Shown here: positions 51,649 through 61,607 of the stretch, piece after piece
Layout: each line of letters opens with the position of its first letter
How positions within the stretch are numbered: the stretch's first letter is position 1
Origin: Vreelandella neptunia
GTDB taxonomy: Bacteria > Pseudomonadota > Gammaproteobacteria > Pseudomonadales > Halomonadaceae
Length of the DNA stretch: 64,000 bases
Assembly: GCF_034479615.1 (NCBI RefSeq)
Contig: NZ_CP140255.1
Location: 2,790,001-2,854,000, forward strand
Direction: 5' to 3'
Notes under the pieces: model-generated
What the model saw: the letters and a program-made list of their open reading frames with translations, nothing else
The model's database searches: none
Told to the model about the DNA's origin: nothing
Made by a program: the position numbers and the translations under genes

Positions 51649-54025
51649 CGTAAGGCTCCTTGGCCGCCACTTTGCTGCTATCGGCGTTTTTTACGCCATT
51701 GTTTTCCCTATTGCCGTTTTCACCATGACGCCCATCCCCATGACGTAGCTTCAACATGGCGATAACGCCGATGGCGGCAAGCGCTAACACGAACATCTCA
51801 CCTAAGGTATCCAGAGCACGGTAATCGACCAAAATGACGTTAACGATATTGCGGCCATACGCCAAAGGCGCACTGTTTTCAATCATATAGGTCGAAATAG
51901 GCTCAAACTGTTGAATGCTCCACGAGGTCATAATCAATAGGCAGATCAGAATACCCATCATCGCAGCCACCACGCCATCGCGTATGCGCTCCAAGCTGGT
52001 GGAAAGATTAGAGAAGCGCGGCAGACGAAACAGTACGAGCACCAGCAAAATAACCGTTAAGGTCTCTACCAGCAGTTGGGTAATTGCCAGATCTGGCGCA
52101 CTGAACAGAATAAAAATTAACGCAATAGAAAAGCCCATTGCTCCCACGGAAACTACTGCCCCAAGCCGGGAACGAGTAATGGTCGCAAATAGCGCCCCCA
52201 TCGCCATGGTGCCTGCCACAACCACCTCGTGAAAGCGTACATCCAGGTCAAAGGTAAACACAGGCGAATGGCGTAATAGAATTGAATTACCGATCAGTGC
52301 AATAAGCGTCGCTAACATCACTAAAATATAGTTCCGCATGTAGCCGTTTTGGAGCAGCCGCGTTTGCCACTCGGAGAAGAGCACAATGCCATTCATCATG
52401 CTTTCGTAGCCCGCCTCGGGGCCATGACGCATCAAAGGTGCCAAGGCAAAGAGCTTGCCACGCACGCTGTCCCAACGCCTAAACAGCAAAAAGCCTAACC
52501 CAAGGCTAACGATCGACATTATCAACGCGACGTTAATGCCATACCAAAGCGACAGCGCCACCTCTAATGTTTGCCCGGATATAGCCGTGGCGGTTGCCGT
52601 TAACAACGCATCAGCACCCAGTACAGCGGGCATCAGGCCTAACAGGAGCGCCCCTAGCGCGAGCAATGCGGGCCCAAGCAGCATGCCAAGCGGAGCTTCA
52701 TGTGGCTCAAGCGGGGTTTGGTGACGTTGACCGTAAAAAGGACGTAACGCCACAATAAAGGCGACCGCGATAGTCAAAACAGAGGCCAGAAAGGCGAACA
52801 ATACCAGTAGTGTTCGGAAACTATCGGCGCCGAGTACTGATTCAAGCATCAGCTCTTTACCGATAAAGCCGAGTAGCGGCGGCACGCCGGCAAGCGAAAG
52901 CGCAGCCACCAACGCAATGGTGGCAGTCAACGGCATCACTGGGCGTAACCCGCCCATCTGGGTGACATCTTTCGTGCCGGTTTCATGATCGAGAATACCG
53001 GCGACCATAAACAGCGCCCCTTTATAGAGAGAGTGCGCCAAAAGAAATGTCACAAATGCGGTCATCGCGTACTCGGTACCGATGCCCAATAGCATCGTCA
53101 GCGTGCCTAGCGCCATGATGGTCGAGTAAGCGAGCAGCTTTTTGATATTGGTGTGATGAATCGCTAAAAATGCACCTACCAGCATAGTGGTCGCGCCAAC
53201 CACGGAAAGAACACCGACCCATAACTCAGTACCGCCCAGCTCTGGGTGTAAACGCGCCAGCAGGTAAATACCCGCTTTCACCATGGTGGCAGAGTGCAGG
53301 TAAGCCGATACCGGAGTCGGCGCGGCCATAGCGTTGGGTAACCAGAAGTGAAACGGAAACTGAGCCGACTTGGTGAAGGCTCCCAGCAGCAAACAGATCA
53401 GCATCGGCGTGTAGAGTGCATGCTCACGCAGATCAGCCTCCTGGTCTAGAATCTCCGCCAGCGACCAGCTACCGCTTGCAATCCCTAGCAGCACCAGCCC
53501 AGCCATTAACGCTAACCCGCCCGCCACGGTAACGAATAGGCCCTGCCGAGCTGATTTTCGCGCATTGATATCAGCGTGGTTAAAACCAATCAGCAAATAG
53601 GAGGTAATGCTGGTCAATTCCCAAAAAACAAATAGCGTTAATAAGCCGTCAGCTAATACCAGCCCCAGCATCGACACCATGAAAGCGACCAAGGCGATGT
53701 GAAATCGGGCAATATCAGGATGATCTTTAAGGTAGCCACCGGCATACACCAGCACACAGGCGCCCATAACGGTAATCAACAGCCCAAATAGCAGCGATAG
53801 GCCATCTAGCAAGAAGGTGAGGCTGATCCCCAGGGAAGGCACCCACTGCCACTCTAAAAGCAGGCTGCCGTTCTCAATGACCTCAGGCGCTTGCAGTGCC
53901 AGCCACGCCGCCAATCCGGCAGGAAATAGTGCCAGAACCAGACTGGTACGCTGACCAAACCAGTGGTTTAACATTGGCGATAGCGCCGCCAGCACGAAAC
54001 CCATTAACACGGCAAATTGTATCAA
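51641..54025 (-). CDS. mnhA: Na+/H+ antiporter subunit A (Mrp/Mnh)
   Basis: About 794 residues: a NuoL-like N-terminal part (roughly 1-500) with the glutamate in [19 protein letters not shown] and lysine in [19 protein letters not shown], plus C-terminal MrpB/MbhE-like helices. The start is taken as TTG at 54025 ([11 protein letters not shown]) since AGGGGG lies six bases upstream; GTG at 54058 and ATG at 54004 are alternatives. First gene of the operon. Mrp complexes expel Na+ in exchange for H+, central to a halophile. Confidence 0.92.
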   Translation of the reverse strand: MIQFAVLMGFVLAALSPMLNHWFGQRTSLVLALFPAGLAAWLALQAPEVIENGSLLLEWQWVPSLGISLTFLLDGLSLLFGLLITVMGACVLVYAGGYLKDHPDIARFHIALVAFMVSMLGLVLADGLLTLFVFWELTSITSYLLIGFNHADINARKSARQGLFVTVAGGLALMAGLVLLGIASGSWSLAEILDQEADLREHALYTPMLICLLLGAFTKSAQFPFHFWLPNAMAAPTPVSAYLHSATMVKAGIYLLARLHPELGGTELWVGVLSVVGATTMLVGAFLAIHHTNIKKLLAYSTIMALGTLTMLLGIGTEYAMTAFVTFLLAHSLYKGALFMVAGILDHETGTKDVTQMGGLRPVMPLTATIALVAALSLAGVPPLLGFIGKELMLESVLGADSFRTLLVLFAFLASVLTIAVAFIVALRPFYGQRHQTPLEPHEAPLGMLLGPALLALGALLLGLMPAVLGADALLTATATAISGQTLEVALSLWYGINVALIMSIVSLGLGFLLFRRWDSVRGKLFALAPLMRHGPEAGYESMMNGIVLFSEWQTRLLQNGYMRNYILVMLATLIALIGNSILLRHSPVFTFDLDVRFHEVVVAGTMAMGALFATITRSRLGAVVSVGAMGFSIALIFILFSAPDLAITQLLVETLTVILLVLVLFRLPRFSNLSTSLERIRDGVVAAMMGILICLLIMTSWSIQQFEPISTYMIENSAPLAYGRNIVNVILVDYRALDTLGEMFVLALAAIGVIAMLKLRHGDGRHGENGNRENNGVKNADSSKVAAKEPYDG

Positions 54026-54151
54026 GCGAAACCCCCTGAAGAACGAAAGGCTCACCACCCAGACAGCCGCTAGCGGTTAGACAACTTGCTTTGCCAATGA
54101 TATGCCAGCGTTGAATAATAGTGATTCTAAAGTTGTACACCATATAACAGG

Positions 54152-54178
54152 CAGTTTTGACTGACCAGTCAAACGCTT
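54152..54178 (-). promoter_or_regulatory. 18-bp palindrome over a possible mnhA promoter
   Basis: TTTGACTG-AC-CAGTCAAA (54156-54173) is a perfect inverted repeat. On the minus strand its left arm supplies TTGACT, and 17 bases further comes TGTTAT, a possible -35/-10 pair pointing to mnhA. A repressor, for example of TetR type, binding here would block transcription. No regulator gene lies nearby in the window. Confidence 0.45.
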
Positions 54179-54187
54179 AAACGCAAA

Positions 54188-54221
54188 CAGCCGCACAGCG
54201 ATTAATTTCGCAGGGCGGCTG
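54188..54221 (-). terminator. Terminator after hemH
   Basis: CAGCCGC pairs with GCGGCTG, with an inner GCGA/TCGC pair; on the minus strand it is followed by TTTGCGTTT. It lies 32 bases after the hemH stop and separates hemH from the mnh promoter. Confidence 0.55.
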
Positions 54222-54252
54222 CTATTAGCTTTCAGTTATGACAACTAGCTAG

Positions 54253-55344
54253 CTAAACACTAGAGTTTGGGGCCGATAGCCATCCTGCTAGTTCATTATT
54301 GATGACGGCTAACAGTGCCTCAATATGGTCGTCGCGATCATTCAGGCAAGGGATATAGCTGAACGTTTCGCCGCCTGCTTCCATAAAGCTATCGCGGATC
54401 TCCTCTTCGATCTCTTCCAGGGTTTCAACACAGTCGGAAGAGAAAGCAGGCGACATAATCGCAATGTGCTTATGCCCCTGCTTGGCGAGTTCTGCCACAT
54501 GCTTAACGGTTTGTGGGCCGACCCATTTTTCAGGGCCAAACTGCGACTGAAAAGCGGTATCCACTTCCTCTTTGCTAAAACCAAGCTTCTCGCGGAGCAG
54601 GCGCGTCGTTTTCTGGCACTGACAGTGGTAAGGATCACCCTCCATCAGGTAGCGCTCGGGAACGCCATGGTAGCTGGCAACCAGCTTGGTCGGCCGGGTC
54701 GAAAAACCGTCGTAGGCTTCTTGCACCGAGTTGGCCAACGCCTGAACGTAGGCGGGATGTTCAAAATAAGCGGGCACCGTACGTATATAAGGCTGCCACT
54801 TCACCTTCATCAGGGTGCGAAACGCCTGATCATTCGCCGTCGCCGTAGTGGGTGAACCGTACTGAGGGTAGAGCGGAAAAAACACGATTCGCTCGCAGCC
54901 CTTCTCCTTTAATCGCGTCAGCACGCTTTCCGTCGATGGGTTACCGTAGCGCATGCAGAAATCGACTTCGACATCATCACCGTAAAGCGCTTTTAATCGA
55001 GCGGTCATCTTCTCGGTCTGAGCACGCGTTGTCGTCAACAGCGGGCTTTCGTTTTTCTCGTTATTCCAGATTCCCCGGTAAGCCTTGCCCGATGAGAAGG
55101 GACGCTTGGTCAAAATAATCAGCTGTAGCAACGGTTGCCATTTCCAACCGGCATAGTCAACCACGCGCTTATCAGAAAGAAACTCATTGAGGTAACGACG
55201 CATTGACCAGTAGTCGGTGGCATCCGGGGTTCCCAGGTTTGCCAGCACAACACCCACCTTGGCGCGCGCTACCGGCGGATGCTCGCTGGGTGCATGAGCC
55301 AGGCGGCCCTCGCCCGGCTGATCCTTGACGACATTCTCGGTCAT
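54253..55344 (-). CDS. hemH: Ferrochelatase
   Basis: A 363-residue enzyme that inserts Fe2+ into protoporphyrin IX to make haem. The family segments VVLANLGTP, AYRGIWNNEKNESPL, YGSPTTATAN, SYHGVPERYL with the catalytic His, and SPAFSSDCVETLEEI are present. The N-terminal 28 residues are an extra polar stretch. AGGAG lies eight bases before the ATG. It is divergent from the FeS photolyase gene with a 130-base gap. Confidence 0.94.
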   Translation of the reverse strand: MTENVVKDQPGEGRLAHAPSEHPPVARAKVGVVLANLGTPDATDYWSMRRYLNEFLSDKRVVDYAGWKWQPLLQLIILTKRPFSSGKAYRGIWNNEKNESPLLTTTRAQTEKMTARLKALYGDDVEVDFCMRYGNPSTESVLTRLKEKGCERIVFFPLYPQYGSPTTATANDQAFRTLMKVKWQPYIRTVPAYFEHPAYVQALANSVQEAYDGFSTRPTKLVASYHGVPERYLMEGDPYHCQCQKTTRLLREKLGFSKEEVDTAFQSQFGPEKWVGPQTVKHVAELAKQGHKHIAIMSPAFSSDCVETLEEIEEEIRDSFMEAGGETFSYIPCLNDRDDHIEALLAVINNELAGWLSAPNSSV

Positions 55345-55432
55345 TACTCGTGCTCCTGAAAAATAACGATGGTACTCAGTACATCTATCAATTAATTAAA
55401 TCTTATCACTTTTCGGCAAACTGGCGGTATAA

Positions 55433-55462
55433 AGTTATACTATCGGCATTATTTGTATAACT
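55433..55462 (+). promoter_or_regulatory. Inverted repeat ahead of the FeS photolyase gene
   Basis: GTTATAC (55434-55440) and GTATAAC (55455-55461) are exact inverted repeats 14 bases apart. TATACT at 55436-55441 would serve as a -10 box. They lie 14-40 bases before the start codon in the hemH/photolyase divergent region. An operator role is inferred. Confidence 0.4.
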
Positions 55463-55474
55463 ACAGGCCAACTT

Positions 55475-57064
55475 ATGTCCAAGCCTTTGCTTTTGGTGCT
55501 CGGGGATCAGCTCTCGTTTTCACTCACAACGCTGCAAGACGCGCCCGCCAATGCCGTGGTTGCACTATGTGAAGTTGGCGAAGAGGCGCGCTATGTGCCC
55601 CATCATATCCATAAAATTGGCCTCTTTTTGGCCGCCATGCGGCACTTTGCTCAAGCACTGCGCGAAAAGGGCTTTCAAGTACATTACAGCGCGCTGGATG
55701 ATGCGGATAACTGCCACTCCCTTATTGAAGAAGCTGAACGCATCGCCCAACAATATGGCTGCGATGAGATACGCGTTGCCCGACCTGGCGAATGGCGGCT
55801 ATGGGAGACGATGCAGCAGCGCGAAAACGCAACGATTCCGTGGCGACTTCTTGAGGATGAGCGCTTTTTCACTACACCCGATGACTTTAGCCAGTGGGCA
55901 AGTGGCCGCAAACAGCTGCGCCTTGAGTACTTTTACCGAGAACAGCGCAAACGTACCGGCTACTTAATGGAGGGCGACGAGCCCGTGGGCGGCAAATGGA
56001 ATTTTGATCACGACAATCGCCAGCCTATCAAAGCCAAACTGGATTTTCCTGAGCTACCTCAACATCGTCAGGATGCGATCACCCAAGAAGCGCTAAACGA
56101 TGCCAAGGGCCATTTTGGCGACCACATGGGGTCTCTGGATAATTTCAACCTGCCAGTCACTCGTCGACAAGCGCTGGTGGATTTACACCATTTTTTAGAC
56201 CATGGACTGGCTGATTTTGGCCACTATCAAGATGCAATCAGTGACTCTGCACCTTATTTGTATCACTCGCGCCTCTCAGCTGCGATGAACATCGGCCTGC
56301 TGTCGCCCCATGAAGTCTGCGAAGCCGCCGAGCAGCGTTACTATGGCGGCGACGTGCCGATCAACGCCGCGGAAGGGTTTATCCGTCAGATACTTGGCTG
56401 GCGCGAGTATGTGCGCGGGCTCTACTGGACGCAGATGCCCAACTACAAGGGTGCTAATCAGCTAGGTTTTGAGCGCGAACTGCCAGCGTTTTACTGGGAC
56501 GCGGATACCGATATGCGCTGCCTACAGCGTGCTATTCAGATGACCATCGACAATAGCTACGCCCACCATATTCAACGACTGATGGTCACAGGCAATTTCG
56601 CATTGTTGTGCGGGGTTAAACCTGAGGCGCTATGTGACTGGTACCTGGCGGTTTATGCCGATGCCAGTGAGTGGGTAGAGCTGCCTAATACGCTGGGGAT
56701 GGTGCTCCATGCCGACGGCGGCTTAATGGGCTCGAAGCCCTACTGTGCGTCGGGCAAGTATATCGACAAAATGTCCGACCATTGTCAGCACTGCCGTTAC
56801 TCACCCAAGCAGGTCACGGGGCCAAAAGCCTGCCCTTTTAACAGCCTTTACTGGCACTTTCTCGAAACCAACGTTGAGCACCTGAGCAAGAACCCTCGCA
56901 TGAAGCTGATTTACGGCTCCCTCAACCGCATGGCCAATGAGAAGCGCGAGGCTATCCGCCAACAGGCTGAGCACTTTTTGGATCAATTGGAAACATCGCC
57001 TGGCTACGGGCAGCCCTGCCACACAGCAGGTTATTCGGCTAATACCAAAAGGGAGTCACCATGA
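55475..57064 (+). CDS. Cryptochrome/photolyase-related protein, FeS-BCP group
   Basis: A 529-residue protein of the bacterial iron-sulfur cryptochrome/photolyase group (PhrB/CryB-like). It opens LLLVLGDQLSF, has GFIRQILGWREYVRGLYW in the FAD domain, and the cysteines of the 4Fe-4S cluster in LLCGVKPE, HCQHCRYSP and KACPFNSLYWHF. Characterised members repair (6-4) photoproducts and use a ribolumazine antenna. The stop overlaps the DCC gene's start by four bases. Confidence 0.9.
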   Translation: MSKPLLLVLGDQLSFSLTTLQDAPANAVVALCEVGEEARYVPHHIHKIGLFLAAMRHFAQALREKGFQVHYSALDDADNCHSLIEEAERIAQQYGCDEIRVARPGEWRLWETMQQRENATIPWRLLEDERFFTTPDDFSQWASGRKQLRLEYFYREQRKRTGYLMEGDEPVGGKWNFDHDNRQPIKAKLDFPELPQHRQDAITQEALNDAKGHFGDHMGSLDNFNLPVTRRQALVDLHHFLDHGLADFGHYQDAISDSAPYLYHSRLSAAMNIGLLSPHEVCEAAEQRYYGGDVPINAAEGFIRQILGWREYVRGLYWTQMPNYKGANQLGFERELPAFYWDADTDMRCLQRAIQMTIDNSYAHHIQRLMVTGNFALLCGVKPEALCDWYLAVYADASEWVELPNTLGMVLHADGGLMGSKPYCASGKYIDKMSDHCQHCRYSPKQVTGPKACPFNSLYWHFLETNVEHLSKNPRMKLIYGSLNRMANEKREAIRQQAEHFLDQLETSPGYGQPCHTAGYSANTKRESP

Positions 57065-57459
57065 GCCGCTACACGCCACTACATGCTGCACCGCCAGTTA
57101 CGCTATTTCACGATGGCCACTGCCCCTTTTGCCAACAGGAAGTCGCATGGCTGGAAAAGCATCGCCATCGGGAACACATCGCGCTGGTCGATATCCAGGC
57201 CGATGATTTTAACGCTCAGGCGTATGGGCAGGACTTTAATGCCATGATGGGCCAGTTGCACCTGTGTGATAGTCAAGGGAAATGGTATATCGGCATGGAT
57301 GCCAGCCGTGCCCTCTATGCAGTGTTGGGCTATCGGCGGCTGGTGAAATTTTCATGTTTGCCGGGAGTACACGGCATAATGAATGCCGGTTACCGGTTTT
57401 TTGCCCGTCGCCGCATTCAGCTTGGGCAGTGGTGGGAAAAGCGTCAGACTAAACGTTAA
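57061..57459 (+). CDS. DCC-family thiol-disulfide oxidoreductase-like protein (DUF393)
   Basis: A 132-residue protein starting with VTLFHDGHCPFCQQEVAWL, the DxxCxxC motif of the family, and having the later YIGMDASRALYAVLG and LPGVHGIMNAGYRFFARRR segments. It is predicted to be a thioredoxin-like redox protein. The ATG overlaps the photolyase stop (ATGA), so both are probably made together. The link to photorepair is inferred from repeated adjacency of such genes. Confidence 0.85.
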   Translation: MSRYTPLHAAPPVTLFHDGHCPFCQQEVAWLEKHRHREHIALVDIQADDFNAQAYGQDFNAMMGQLHLCDSQGKWYIGMDASRALYAVLGYRRLVKFSCLPGVHGIMNAGYRFFARRRIQLGQWWEKRQTKR

Positions 57460-57474
57460 TGGGTGTGATCAGCG

Positions 57475-57777
57475 TTAAAAAACGAGCGGCATACGCGATG
57501 TGAGCGGCTCACTATAGTGCGCATCGCGGCCTATCACTTCATCGTGAGGCACATGCTGTACCAGGTAAGCACGATGAATACCGGCGCGTTTGAGATCCAT
57601 ATAGGCATCGTCCAGCGAGCGAAACAGCATTGGCTTGGTACGCTGCGTCAGCATATGGCGCTCGCCTTCAACGTCTTCCAGCTCAATCTGATAAAAACGG
57701 CTGCCCGAATGGGTAATCACGCGAATTTCAAAATTGTCGTGATTGGCGACAAACTGCTTAAGATCCTTAAGCTCCAT
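57475..57777 (-). CDS. DUF6482 family protein
   Basis: A 100-residue protein, MELKDLKQFV opening, with IELEDVEGERHML, MLFRSLDDAYMDLKRAGI and the closing HVPHDEVIGRD, which resembles the DUF6482 family as I recall it. No catalytic motif or membrane span is seen. Monocistronic, it ends 15 bases from the DCC gene's 3' end. Confidence 0.6.
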   Translation of the reverse strand: MELKDLKQFVANHDNFEIRVITHSGSRFYQIELEDVEGERHMLTQRTKPMLFRSLDDAYMDLKRAGIHRAYLVQHVPHDEVIGRDAHYSEPLTSRMPLVF

Positions 57778-57974
57778 GGTTCCCTCCTATTATTTGGCTA
57801 TTTCATACTTTATGTCAGACGGAATGTCATTAGGGCACAGCATGGCTGTACCCTGTGACATTTCTGTTGCCCCGTCATTGCAATGTAATGACAATAAGCA
57901 ATAACTAGACATTAATAGCTAGGAGGCCAATAGTGCAAGAGAGTTCCTGACCGGAAGGTCAAGATATCAATTGA

Positions 57975-58268
57975 TTATTGATATTCAGAGGGGTCGATGG
58001 CTTTGCCAAGCGAATTGCGGTCAATCCAGTTACCGCCTTTAGTCTCTTTGTAACGGAACACGACCTTATCACCCACCGTCACAGGCAGCTCACCATCTTC
58101 AGTCTGGTAACTATACTTCTCGCCTGCGACCACTAAATGGTAGCGATAAAGATCCGGCATACCTAGCCACTCTTTAAAAGGGCCTTCGCGCTCTATCGCC
58201 TCTAGCTCACCGCGACCTTCTAACTTAGGAAGACGCTGCCGGTTACCGCGCCGAAATCCACCTGCCAT
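57975..58268 (-). CDS. Hypothetical protein, small beta-rich
   Basis: A 97-residue protein I do not recognise. The basic opening MAGGFRRGNRQRLPKLEGRG is followed by alternating polar/hydrophobic stretches (YRYHLVVAGEKYSYQ, GDKVVFRYKETKGG) that suggest a small beta-barrel. No signal peptide or Cys pair is visible. It lies between the DUF6482 gene and dnaB on the minus strand. The 197 bases on its left side hold short inverted repeats but no gene. Confidence 0.6.
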   Translation of the reverse strand: MAGGFRRGNRQRLPKLEGRGELEAIEREGPFKEWLGMPDLYRYHLVVAGEKYSYQTEDGELPVTVGDKVVFRYKETKGGNWIDRNSLGKAIDPSEYQ

Positions 58269-58375
58269 TTGCTGCTCCCGTTTTTACATATCGTGGGTGA
58301 GGCATTATACGAACTCGCCCCCTATCCTCAAGCTACTTATCACTAGCCTGTCATCACAAACCAGTCATCATTTAC

Positions 58376-59764
58376 TTAGTCGCCGAACGCTTGGCCGTAA
58401 CTATCCGGGGCCAAATCCTCAAAGCGGGTATATTTGCCGATAAAGGCCATATGCACCGTGCCGATAGGGCCATTACGCTGCTTACCGATAATTAACTCAG
58501 CAATCCCCTGATTGTCGGGATTATCTGGATTATAGACCTCATCGCGATAAACGAAGGCAATGACGTCGGCATCCTGCTCGATCGCACCAGATTCCCTCAG
58601 ATCCGACATCACCGGGCGTTTATTGGGGCGCTGCTCCAAGGAGCGGTTCAACTGAGAAAGGGCCACCACAGGGCAGTTAAACTCTTTCGCCAACCCCTTC
58701 AAGGAGCGCGAAATCTCGGAAATCTCACCGGTGCGGTTTTCGCTAAAACCAGGGATCTGCATCAACTGAAGATAATCGATCATGACCAGCGCAATATTGC
58801 CATGTTCACGCACCACACGGCGCAACCTTGAGCGCATCTCGTTAGGCGATAAGGCTGCGGTATCGTCGATAAACAGCTGTTTGTCTTTAAGCAGGTTGAC
58901 CGCAGAAGTTAAACGCGGCCAATCCTCGTCTTCCAACTGCCCGGTACGCACACGGGTTTGATCGATTCGGCCCAGGGACGATAGCATCCTCAGCATGAGC
59001 GACTCTGCGGGCATCTCCATGGAGAACACCATGACTGGCTTGTCGCTTGAAATCACCGCATGTTCAACCAGGTTCATAGCAAAGGTCGTTTTACCCATCG
59101 AGGGTCGTCCGGCGATGACCACCATGTCGGATGGCTGTAACCCGGTGGTCATTTCATCCAGATCACGAAAACCGGTGGATAGCCCGGTCATTTCACCTTT
59201 CAGATTAAACAGCTCATCGATACGATCCACCGCCTTGGTCAATAGATCGCTCATGCCAATGGGGCCGCCCGTTTTGGGGCGCTCCTCGGCAATCTGAAAC
59301 ACTAACCGCTCGGCTTCGTTGAGCAGCTCATCAGCCGGGCGCCCTTGGGGAGTAAACGCACTATCAGCAATTTGATTAGCCGCCCGGATCAACTTGCGCA
59401 GCGTAGCCCGCTCACGCACGATATCTGCGTAGGCGCGAATATTACTGGCAGAGGGCGTATTACGGGCAAGTTCGGCTAGAAACGCCAAACCACCGACCGT
59501 ATCCAAGTGATCACGCGCTTCCAGCGCTTCGGAAAGCGTCACCACATCCAGCGGCTGACCGGCTTCAGCCAGATGAATCATCACGTTGAACACCAAACGG
59601 TGCTCATAGCGGTAGAAATCATCAGCGACCAACCGCTCTGATACGTTATCCCAGGCCTGGTTGTCTAGCATGAGCCCGCCTAGTACCGATTGCTCCGCCT
59701 CTAATGAATGCGGCGGCAGTTTTAACGCTGCCGTTTCTGTATCAGCAGAAGGCTGGTCCTGCAT
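58376..59764 (-). CDS. dnaB: Replicative DNA helicase DnaB
   Basis: A 462-residue hexameric fork helicase. The DnaB N domain (LPPHSLEAEQSVLGGLMLD) is followed by the RecA-like motor: Walker A GRPSMGKTTFAMN, Walker B VMIDYLQLM, and RSLKGLAKEFNCPVVALSQLNR. Its length is normal, and no intein interrupts it. It ends the ribosomal-protein neighbourhood rpsF-rpsR-X-rplI-dnaB; a terminator separates it from rplI. Confidence 0.96.
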   Translation of the reverse strand: MQDQPSADTETAALKLPPHSLEAEQSVLGGLMLDNQAWDNVSERLVADDFYRYEHRLVFNVMIHLAEAGQPLDVVTLSEALEARDHLDTVGGLAFLAELARNTPSASNIRAYADIVRERATLRKLIRAANQIADSAFTPQGRPADELLNEAERLVFQIAEERPKTGGPIGMSDLLTKAVDRIDELFNLKGEMTGLSTGFRDLDEMTTGLQPSDMVVIAGRPSMGKTTFAMNLVEHAVISSDKPVMVFSMEMPAESLMLRMLSSLGRIDQTRVRTGQLEDEDWPRLTSAVNLLKDKQLFIDDTAALSPNEMRSRLRRVVREHGNIALVMIDYLQLMQIPGFSENRTGEISEISRSLKGLAKEFNCPVVALSQLNRSLEQRPNKRPVMSDLRESGAIEQDADVIAFVYRDEVYNPDNPDNQGIAELIIGKQRNGPIGTVHMAFIGKYTRFEDLAPDSYGQAFGD

Positions 59765-59924
59765 AGCGAGCTCCTTTAAACACTACTGCGTAGCCGGTGA
59801 AGATGCTTATCTTAGTCGCATACAGCGCGACTACCAACATGATCAAGGCGTTGTCTTAAAATACCCAGCGGGGATTCGCTAGATAGTTTTGGCAACGCCC
59901 AAAATAGCGAATAACCAGAAAAAC

Positions 59925-59955
59925 AAAAGGCGCGGGAGAAACCCCGCGCCTTTTG
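59925..59955. terminator. Terminator after rplI
   Basis: AAAAGGCGCGGG and CCCGCGCCTTTT pair around a short A/G-rich loop. On the minus strand it ends in TTTTGTTTTT, ideal for ending the rpsF-rplI transcript, about 65 bases after the rplI stop. Confidence 0.85.
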
Positions 59956-60020
59956 AGGCAGCTGTATTAGCTGCAGTTAGTAACGACTTTACGTCGTCTC
60001 TAACTTAATTACTCGCTCAA

Positions 60021-60467
60021 TTACTCTGCAACTACCACTACGCGTACAACGGCATCCACTTCAGCGTGCAAGTGAAGGGCGATGTCGTATTCGCCGGTTT
60101 GGCGAATCGGGCCATTCGGCATACGGACTTCGCTTTTGGCAACATCGATGCCAGCAGAGGAAATCGCGTCGGCCAGGTCACGCGGACCAATAGAACCAAA
60201 CAGCTTGCCTTCATCGCCTGCTTTGGAAACCAAAGACAGCTCGATGTCGTTTAGCTGCTCAGCGCGCGCTTCGGCTTCTGCCTTACGCTCAGCGGCTTGC
60301 GCTTCGAGCTCAGCACGCTGTGCTTCAAACGCTTCGATGTTGTCTTTGGTGGCCGGTACGGCTAAGCCGTAAGGCACCAAGTAGTTACGACCATAACCAG
60401 GCTTCACGGTGACCTTGTCACCCAGGCCGCCCAGCTTACCAATGTTGTCGAGCAGAATGACTTCCAT
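60021..60467 (-). CDS. rplI: 50S ribosomal protein L9
   Basis: A 148-residue protein with the N-terminal rRNA-binding domain ([19 protein letters not shown], then [12 protein letters not shown]), the long connecting helix (about residues 45-75) and the C-terminal domain. The usual length is about 149. It is last of the rpsF-rpsR-membrane protein-rplI group. Confidence 0.96.
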   Translation of the reverse strand: MEVILLDNIGKLGGLGDKVTVKPGYGRNYLVPYGLAVPATKDNIEAFEAQRAELEAQAAERKAEAEARAEQLNDIELSLVSKAGDEGKLFGSIGPRDLADAISSAGIDVAKSEVRMPNGPIRQTGEYDIALHLHAEVDAVVRVVVVAE

Positions 60468-60482
60468 CTCGTAAACCTCTTG

Positions 60483-61337
60483 TCAGTTGCTGCGGGCAAG
60501 GCGTGCGCGAACGTTCGCGAATGTATCAATCAGCCCCAACAGCAGCACAATGAGAATCGTGGGCCAGGTCGTGATCAGTAGCACATAAAATGCTACCAGC
60601 CACAGCCCGTTCATCCCCTTTATTCCAATAAACCCGTGCACTAACGCAACGCCAGCTACCAACAGCGGAATCCAACCAAGCATCGCCAGCGCATGAGCGC
60701 CTAGCAGCATACCTATCACCCCAATGACGACCAGCACGGCCAGCTCTTTAGGGGTCAAGCGCAGTGCGTGAAACTCTTCGCGAAAGCCACCTGGGTTGTA
60801 CAACCCAGCCTGCCAACTCCGCGCAAGTGCCAAGCACACTATGGCTGCCAACAGCACTACAAGCCCGGTTACGCCCCCCACCACCAGTGCAGCGATGGTT
60901 TGAGTGTCGTAGCCTTGATTGGCAAATTCCGTGAGCATGCGATCCACTTCTTCTGAACCTTCTCGCAACTGCTCAAGCATTAGCTCAGTGCCACCTGGCG
61001 GACTGAAGATGCCGAGTTGAACCATGACAGCGGCGACCAATGTCCCCACAATCAAGGTTTCCCCCCAACGCATCCTCTCGCGCAGGATAACGGCCATCAG
61101 CGTAACCAGCAGTAAGCTAGCAAGCGGAATCACATCACCCTGAGCCCACCACCAACCGGCCGGTAGTGCTGCAGCGATGATGACCGGTAGCGCAGGGGCA
61201 AAACCTCTGCGCAACGTCATCAATGCGGCGATGGCTGCACCTAACCAGAACAGCCAAGGCACTAGCGTTGCTAAGGCCGCCCCGCCTGCAGCGTAAGGCG
61301 TGCCCCGCATTAGCCATCGGGCTAGTGCCAGCATCAC
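60483..61337 (-). CDS. Multi-span membrane protein encoded between rpsR and rplI
   Basis: A 284-residue protein with about eight hydrophobic helices and a central non-membrane loop (LREGSEEVDRMLTEFANQG). A membrane-protein gene at this location is common in pseudomonads and relatives; it resembles DUF2232 (YybS-like) proteins, but I am not sure of that family. The ATG pair at 61337 lies ten bases after the rpsR stop. Confidence 0.7.
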   Translation of the reverse strand: MMLALARWLMRGTPYAAGGAALATLVPWLFWLGAAIAALMTLRRGFAPALPVIIAAALPAGWWWAQGDVIPLASLLLVTLMAVILRERMRWGETLIVGTLVAAVMVQLGIFSPPGGTELMLEQLREGSEEVDRMLTEFANQGYDTQTIAALVVGGVTGLVVLLAAIVCLALARSWQAGLYNPGGFREEFHALRLTPKELAVLVVIGVIGMLLGAHALAMLGWIPLLVAGVALVHGFIGIKGMNGLWLVAFYVLLITTWPTILIVLLLGLIDTFANVRARLARSN

Positions 61338-61346
61338 GTTAAACGC

Positions 61347-61574
61347 TTACTGGTGGCTATCGGAGTAGGGCAGCAGTGCCAGATAACGCGAGCGCTTGAT
61401 AGCGGTCGCCAACTGACGCTGATAGCGTGCTTTGGTGCCGGTAATACGGCTTGGAACGATCTTGCCGGTTTCGGTGATGTAAGCCTTCAGCGTGTCCAGA
61501 TCTTTGTAATCGATCTGCTTGATGCCTTCAGCGGTGAAGCGGCAAAACTTACGGCGACGGAAAAAACGTGCCAT
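61347..61574 (-). CDS. rpsR: 30S ribosomal protein S18
   Basis: A 75-residue protein, [20 protein letters not shown] opening, with the conserved [19 protein letters not shown] and [18 protein letters not shown] segments. The CRFT cysteine suggests the zinc-type relic is partly kept. S18 binds 16S rRNA next to S6, encoded just upstream; the complex is the likely ligand of the rpsF leader. Confidence 0.97.
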   Translation of the reverse strand: MARFFRRRKFCRFTAEGIKQIDYKDLDTLKAYITETGKIVPSRITGTKARYQRQLATAIKRSRYLALLPYSDSHQ

Positions 61575-61607
61575 GGACTAGCTCCTTAAAACGTGCAGTG
61601 AATAAAA

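Noticed and set aside
58376..59764. Possible intein in dnaB
   Set aside because: The protein has normal length and continuous helicase motifs.
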